Source: Phycisphaerae bacterium (GTDB taxonomy: Bacteria; Planctomycetota; Phycisphaerae; UBA1845; JAFGLZ01). Taken from it: DNA of 51,567 nucleotides. Under the pieces are notes generated by a model that was given only the letters and a program-made list of their open reading frames with translations, ran no database searches and was not told the origin of the DNA. The stretch is taken from the NCBI GenBank assembly GCA_016927755.1, contig JAFGLZ010000273.1:1-51567 (forward strand). The letters run 5' to 3'. Of the stretch, positions 49,363 to 51,567 are shown one piece after another (position 1 is the first letter of the stretch; every line of letters begins with the position of its first letter). The translations under genes and the position numbers were made by a program.

Positions 49363-50151
49363 ATGGTCGCTCGACACGCGAAACGCATGTTCACGCTCAT
49401 CGAGCTGCTGACCGTGGTGGCCATCATCAGCCTGTTGATCTCGATTCTAACGCCGTCTCTTTCTCGTGCGAGGGCCCAGGCCAAGGCAGCGGCCTGCGGG
49501 GCCCGGATGCACGACATGGGCACCTCTCTGACGATCTACGCCAACGACTTCGGGAGCCAGTTGCCGGTGGCGGAGTACACGTCCGGAGGCGAGGCTCCGA
49601 AGTTCGGCTGGGCCGAGCTGATGTGCAAGCAGAACTACGGATATCAGGCTCCCAGCGATCCGAACGAGCCGTTCCCGATCCAGTACAACACGAACGACGT
49701 CGGGCGATACTGTTTCTATTACTTCAATTGCCCTGGTCTCGGCAAGGAGGTGGACCACACGGGCCACTTCCGCGTGTACCTGCCGGGTTGGGCGTACGGG
49801 TCTTTCAGTCGTGACGGACAAGGCAGGATCACGACGCCGGCGGATCCGACCAAGACGGCTACGATCGATGCGATCCCGCTGCAACTTCCCCTGCTGGGCG
49901 ACGCTCGTCGCGGCGTAACCGGCGAGGCCAGCAGCTACATTGCCGGCGGCGAGGCGATCGCGGGCGAGGGCACGGCGACGTTCGACGACCGCCACTATGG
50001 CCGGGTCAACCTTCTGTATCCGGACGGTCATAACGAGCTGGTGGTATACGATCCTGACCCGAACCACGCGAGCAGCTTCTTCGTCAGGCTCAACAAGGAC
50101 TGGGACCTCAACGGGGTGAGCGACGACCCCAACGAGCCCAACACTCCCTGA
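49363..50151 (+). CDS. Prepilin-like protein with exact H-X9-DG motif
   Basis: A 262-residue prepilin-like protein. The leader MVARHAKRM precedes the FTLIELLTVVAIISLLIS helix, giving Glu at position 5 of the predicted mature chain but Met just before the cleavage point in place of Gly. The C-terminal part has HYGRVNLLYPDG, which fits the H-X9-DG spacing exactly, and ends in DDPNEPNTP. Such proteins are abundant in planctomycetes and are thought to be processed like pilins, with unknown function. ATG 49363 follows GAGGAGG; the frame from 49321 is not used. It is divergent from the lipoprotein gene at 48362-49297. Confidence 0.88.
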   Translation: MVARHAKRMFTLIELLTVVAIISLLISILTPSLSRARAQAKAAACGARMHDMGTSLTIYANDFGSQLPVAEYTSGGEAPKFGWAELMCKQNYGYQAPSDPNEPFPIQYNTNDVGRYCFYYFNCPGLGKEVDHTGHFRVYLPGWAYGSFSRDGQGRITTPADPTKTATIDAIPLQLPLLGDARRGVTGEASSYIAGGEAIAGEGTATFDDRHYGRVNLLYPDGHNELVVYDPDPNHASSFFVRLNKDWDLNGVSDDPNEPNTP

Positions 50152-50468
50152 CGGCCCCGCGGTCGGAGCGCGAGGGCCGGGCATTTCCGGACGACAATAT
50201 GTGGCACCACGTAAGTTTTTCCGTGACGGCACGTTAGATCGTGCTTTCAGTGGGAACTGAACGGTGGGAATCGCCCGCGTCGAGGTGGCCAATGGCCGCT
50301 GACGGGCCTATGATTAGATGGTCGCGCGGCCGTCATCGTCGCAGGACGTACAAAGGCGAGTCGGAGCCCATCCCTGGGCAAGAGAAGGCCCCCCGGTGGT
50401 TCTGACGAGAGTCTGATTCTCATATCTCTGGCGCGCGACCCGAACGGTGGGACAGTTACTACCAGGCG
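50152..50468. other. Intergenic region, nothing recognised
   Basis: A 317-base region between the prepilin-like gene and the P-loop gene. There is no supported gene on either strand. A TGGCAC sequence near 50202 is not followed by a proper -12 element, so no sigma-54 promoter is called. It should contain the promoter of the P-loop gene. Confidence 0.4.
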
Positions 50469-51359
50469 ATGTCACCTTCCGGAGTGCAAGGCGTGATCCG
50501 GCCGAAGACGATCTTCGTATCTGGCCCCCGAGGCGGGGGAAAGACCCGACTGGTTGACCTGATGGTTCACGAGGCGATGCAGACGCATCCGCACTATCTG
50601 CGGCTGATCCCCAAGCATGGGGAGCGAAGCCCGTTTCTGCAGCTCGTGCGCCCCGGGGCCGAGGCCGCCTTGGCCAGCTCGCAACTCGTCGTCTACAACG
50701 CCGAGCGCTGTTTCGAGGTGATTGCCGAGGCGCTGCAGACGCTCCCCCCGGGGAGCTCGCCGTACATCGTCCTGCTGGAGGGCGACGGCGATCCCTGTCT
50801 TCGATACGCCTATCCCTATGATCGCCGGATCTTCGTGATGCCCGCGCCGTCAAACATCTACGAGGTCTTCAGGACGCCCGAGCAGGCGGCTGTAGCGCTA
50901 CGCAAGGTGATGGAGGACACCGCCGATTTCGCGGCGGAGATCTTCGGGTTGTTCGACGAGGACCAGATCGAGCAGAACACGGGGCTCCTGACGCCGGAGG
51001 GCGGTTCGCCCTGGTCGTGGGATCGTCAGGCACATCAGGCCATCACGGTCGATGAGGGGGAGCTCCGCAACTTCATCGAGTCACCGATCGGGATGGAAAT
51101 CGCCTCTCGAATCCAGCTCCAGCCGGAGTACCAAGGCCTGGTCGAGAGCGACGTGATTCTGGTAAACGTGGGCGTCGGCGCGACGACGGGCGTGGTGGAC
51201 GAGGTCGCCCGCCGGTTGGAGCTGCTGCTCAGCCGCATCCGCAGCCAGGCCCAGAACGACGGTCTGCTGTTCTGCTGCGATCCCTGCGAGCGGTGCGATC
51301 CGCGCCGCGTCAAGCTCTTCGAGAAGCTCTGCCTGATGAATCACGCGTTAGCGTCGTAG
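50469..51359 (+). CDS. Orphan P-loop NTPase-like protein with C-terminal cysteine cluster
   Basis: A 296-residue protein with a Walker A loop SGPRGGGKTRL (about 18-28) directly after the first beta strand, followed by helices and strands consistent with a P-loop kinase or ATPase fold (IVLLEGDGD at about 99-107 could be the Walker B strand). The C-terminus carries a Cys cluster CCDPCERCDPRR (about 274-285) that could bind zinc. No signal peptide or membrane segment is present. GTG 50493, with GGAG at ribosome-binding distance, is an alternative start giving 288 residues. I do not recognise a family, and neighbours give no functional hint. No gene follows in the last 208 bases of the window. 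Confidence 0.7.
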   Translation: MSPSGVQGVIRPKTIFVSGPRGGGKTRLVDLMVHEAMQTHPHYLRLIPKHGERSPFLQLVRPGAEAALASSQLVVYNAERCFEVIAEALQTLPPGSSPYIVLLEGDGDPCLRYAYPYDRRIFVMPAPSNIYEVFRTPEQAAVALRKVMEDTADFAAEIFGLFDEDQIEQNTGLLTPEGGSPWSWDRQAHQAITVDEGELRNFIESPIGMEIASRIQLQPEYQGLVESDVILVNVGVGATTGVVDEVARRLELLLSRIRSQAQNDGLLFCCDPCERCDPRRVKLFEKLCLMNHALAS

Positions 51360-51567
51360 CGATTCGGGCCGGACGCGCGTATCGGCATCGGGGAACTAGC
51401 GCCGCTTTCCTTCAATGAGTCTCGTGGCGGGTGGCATGGGTCCGCACAGGTGGACCATTCCGACTGAACAAGCCACGGGTCAGCGGGATGTACCGCTGGG
51501 AATCATCGCGGCGTTCCGCGGACCCGTGTTTCGTTCCATGTCAGAGGGCCCATCTGACGCTGACCCA

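Noticed and set aside
50202..50222. Possible sigma-54 promoter (TGGCAC element).
   Set aside because: The -12 GC element is missing at the required spacing.

Overview
The window is GC-rich, densely coded DNA with strong G/C bias at third codon positions. It most likely comes from a member of the Planctomycetota, probably a Phycisphaerae-like lineage. This is inferred from gene content, not from a marker gene; no rRNA or tRNA gene was recognised. The pointers are: a DUF1080 (3-keto-glycoside hydrolase) protein; secreted glycosidases with beta-galactosidase-trimerisation and GHL10 folds; Tat-exported sugar isomerase/epimerase paralogues; two short prepilin-like proteins, one with an exact H-X9-DG motif; a LamG-tailed ceramidase-like protein; a zinc ribbon of the YDLRGL/RCPECGH type; and intergenic hairpin repeats of a kind I associate with planctomycete genomes.

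Layout. 1-2838 (+): tail of a glycosidase-like protein, a GH29 alpha-L-fucosidase and a DUF1080 protein, all apparently secreted. 2855-8600 (-): a small unknown protein, then a NarL-type response regulator translationally coupled to a very large hybrid histidine kinase with seven PAS domains, four of them a 122-residue tandem repeat. 9261-10391 (+): a DUF155/YagE (RMD1-like) membrane-anchored protein. 10472-15637 (-): a GH130-like phosphorylase/hydrolase, a TerC-PGPGW membrane protein, three divergent Hsp20 chaperones and a small membrane protein. 16024-23127 (-): a coiled-coil lipoprotein, a 1243-residue GH42-like protein and a GHL10 protein flanked by 38-bp direct repeats. 23430-29343 (+): sugar-phosphate isomerase/epimerase, ceramidase-like/LamG protein, CsgG-like/TPR protein and an M28 peptidase coupled to it. 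29382-32092 (-): zinc-ribbon membrane protein and two tandem Tat-exported isomerase/epimerase paralogues. 32545-33942 (+): repeat-linker lipoprotein closed by a strong terminator. 34185-36577 (+): a compact restriction-modification pair. 36627-40556 (-): a 1309-residue secreted protein of unknown function. 40790-44162 (+): a reductase/membrane/accessory-domain fusion followed at once by a GMC oxidoreductase. 44299-51359: two prepilin-like proteins, a lipoprotein MsrB, a PfkB kinase, a YggS-like PLP-binding protein, a second lipoprotein and an orphan P-loop protein.

How the genes fit together. Much of the window suits a polysaccharide-degrading lifestyle. Exported fucosidase, DUF1080, GH42-like and GHL10 proteins could release and modify sugars, exported and cytoplasmic isomerase/epimerases could handle oxidised sugars, and GH130 and PfkB proteins could feed central metabolism. 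Stress and repair functions (three Hsp20s, lipoprotein MsrB, TerC family) are interspersed. The most distinctive arrangement is 40790-44162. There an acyl-reductase-like Rossmann domain, four membrane helices and a C-terminal segment resembling the small accessory domain of GMC dehydrogenases sit in one protein, directly upstream of a GMC oxidoreductase that carries a ferredoxin-like cysteine cluster. This looks like a membrane-attached redox pair acting on long-chain alcohols, aldehydes or sterol-like lipids. The restriction-modification pair looks acquired.
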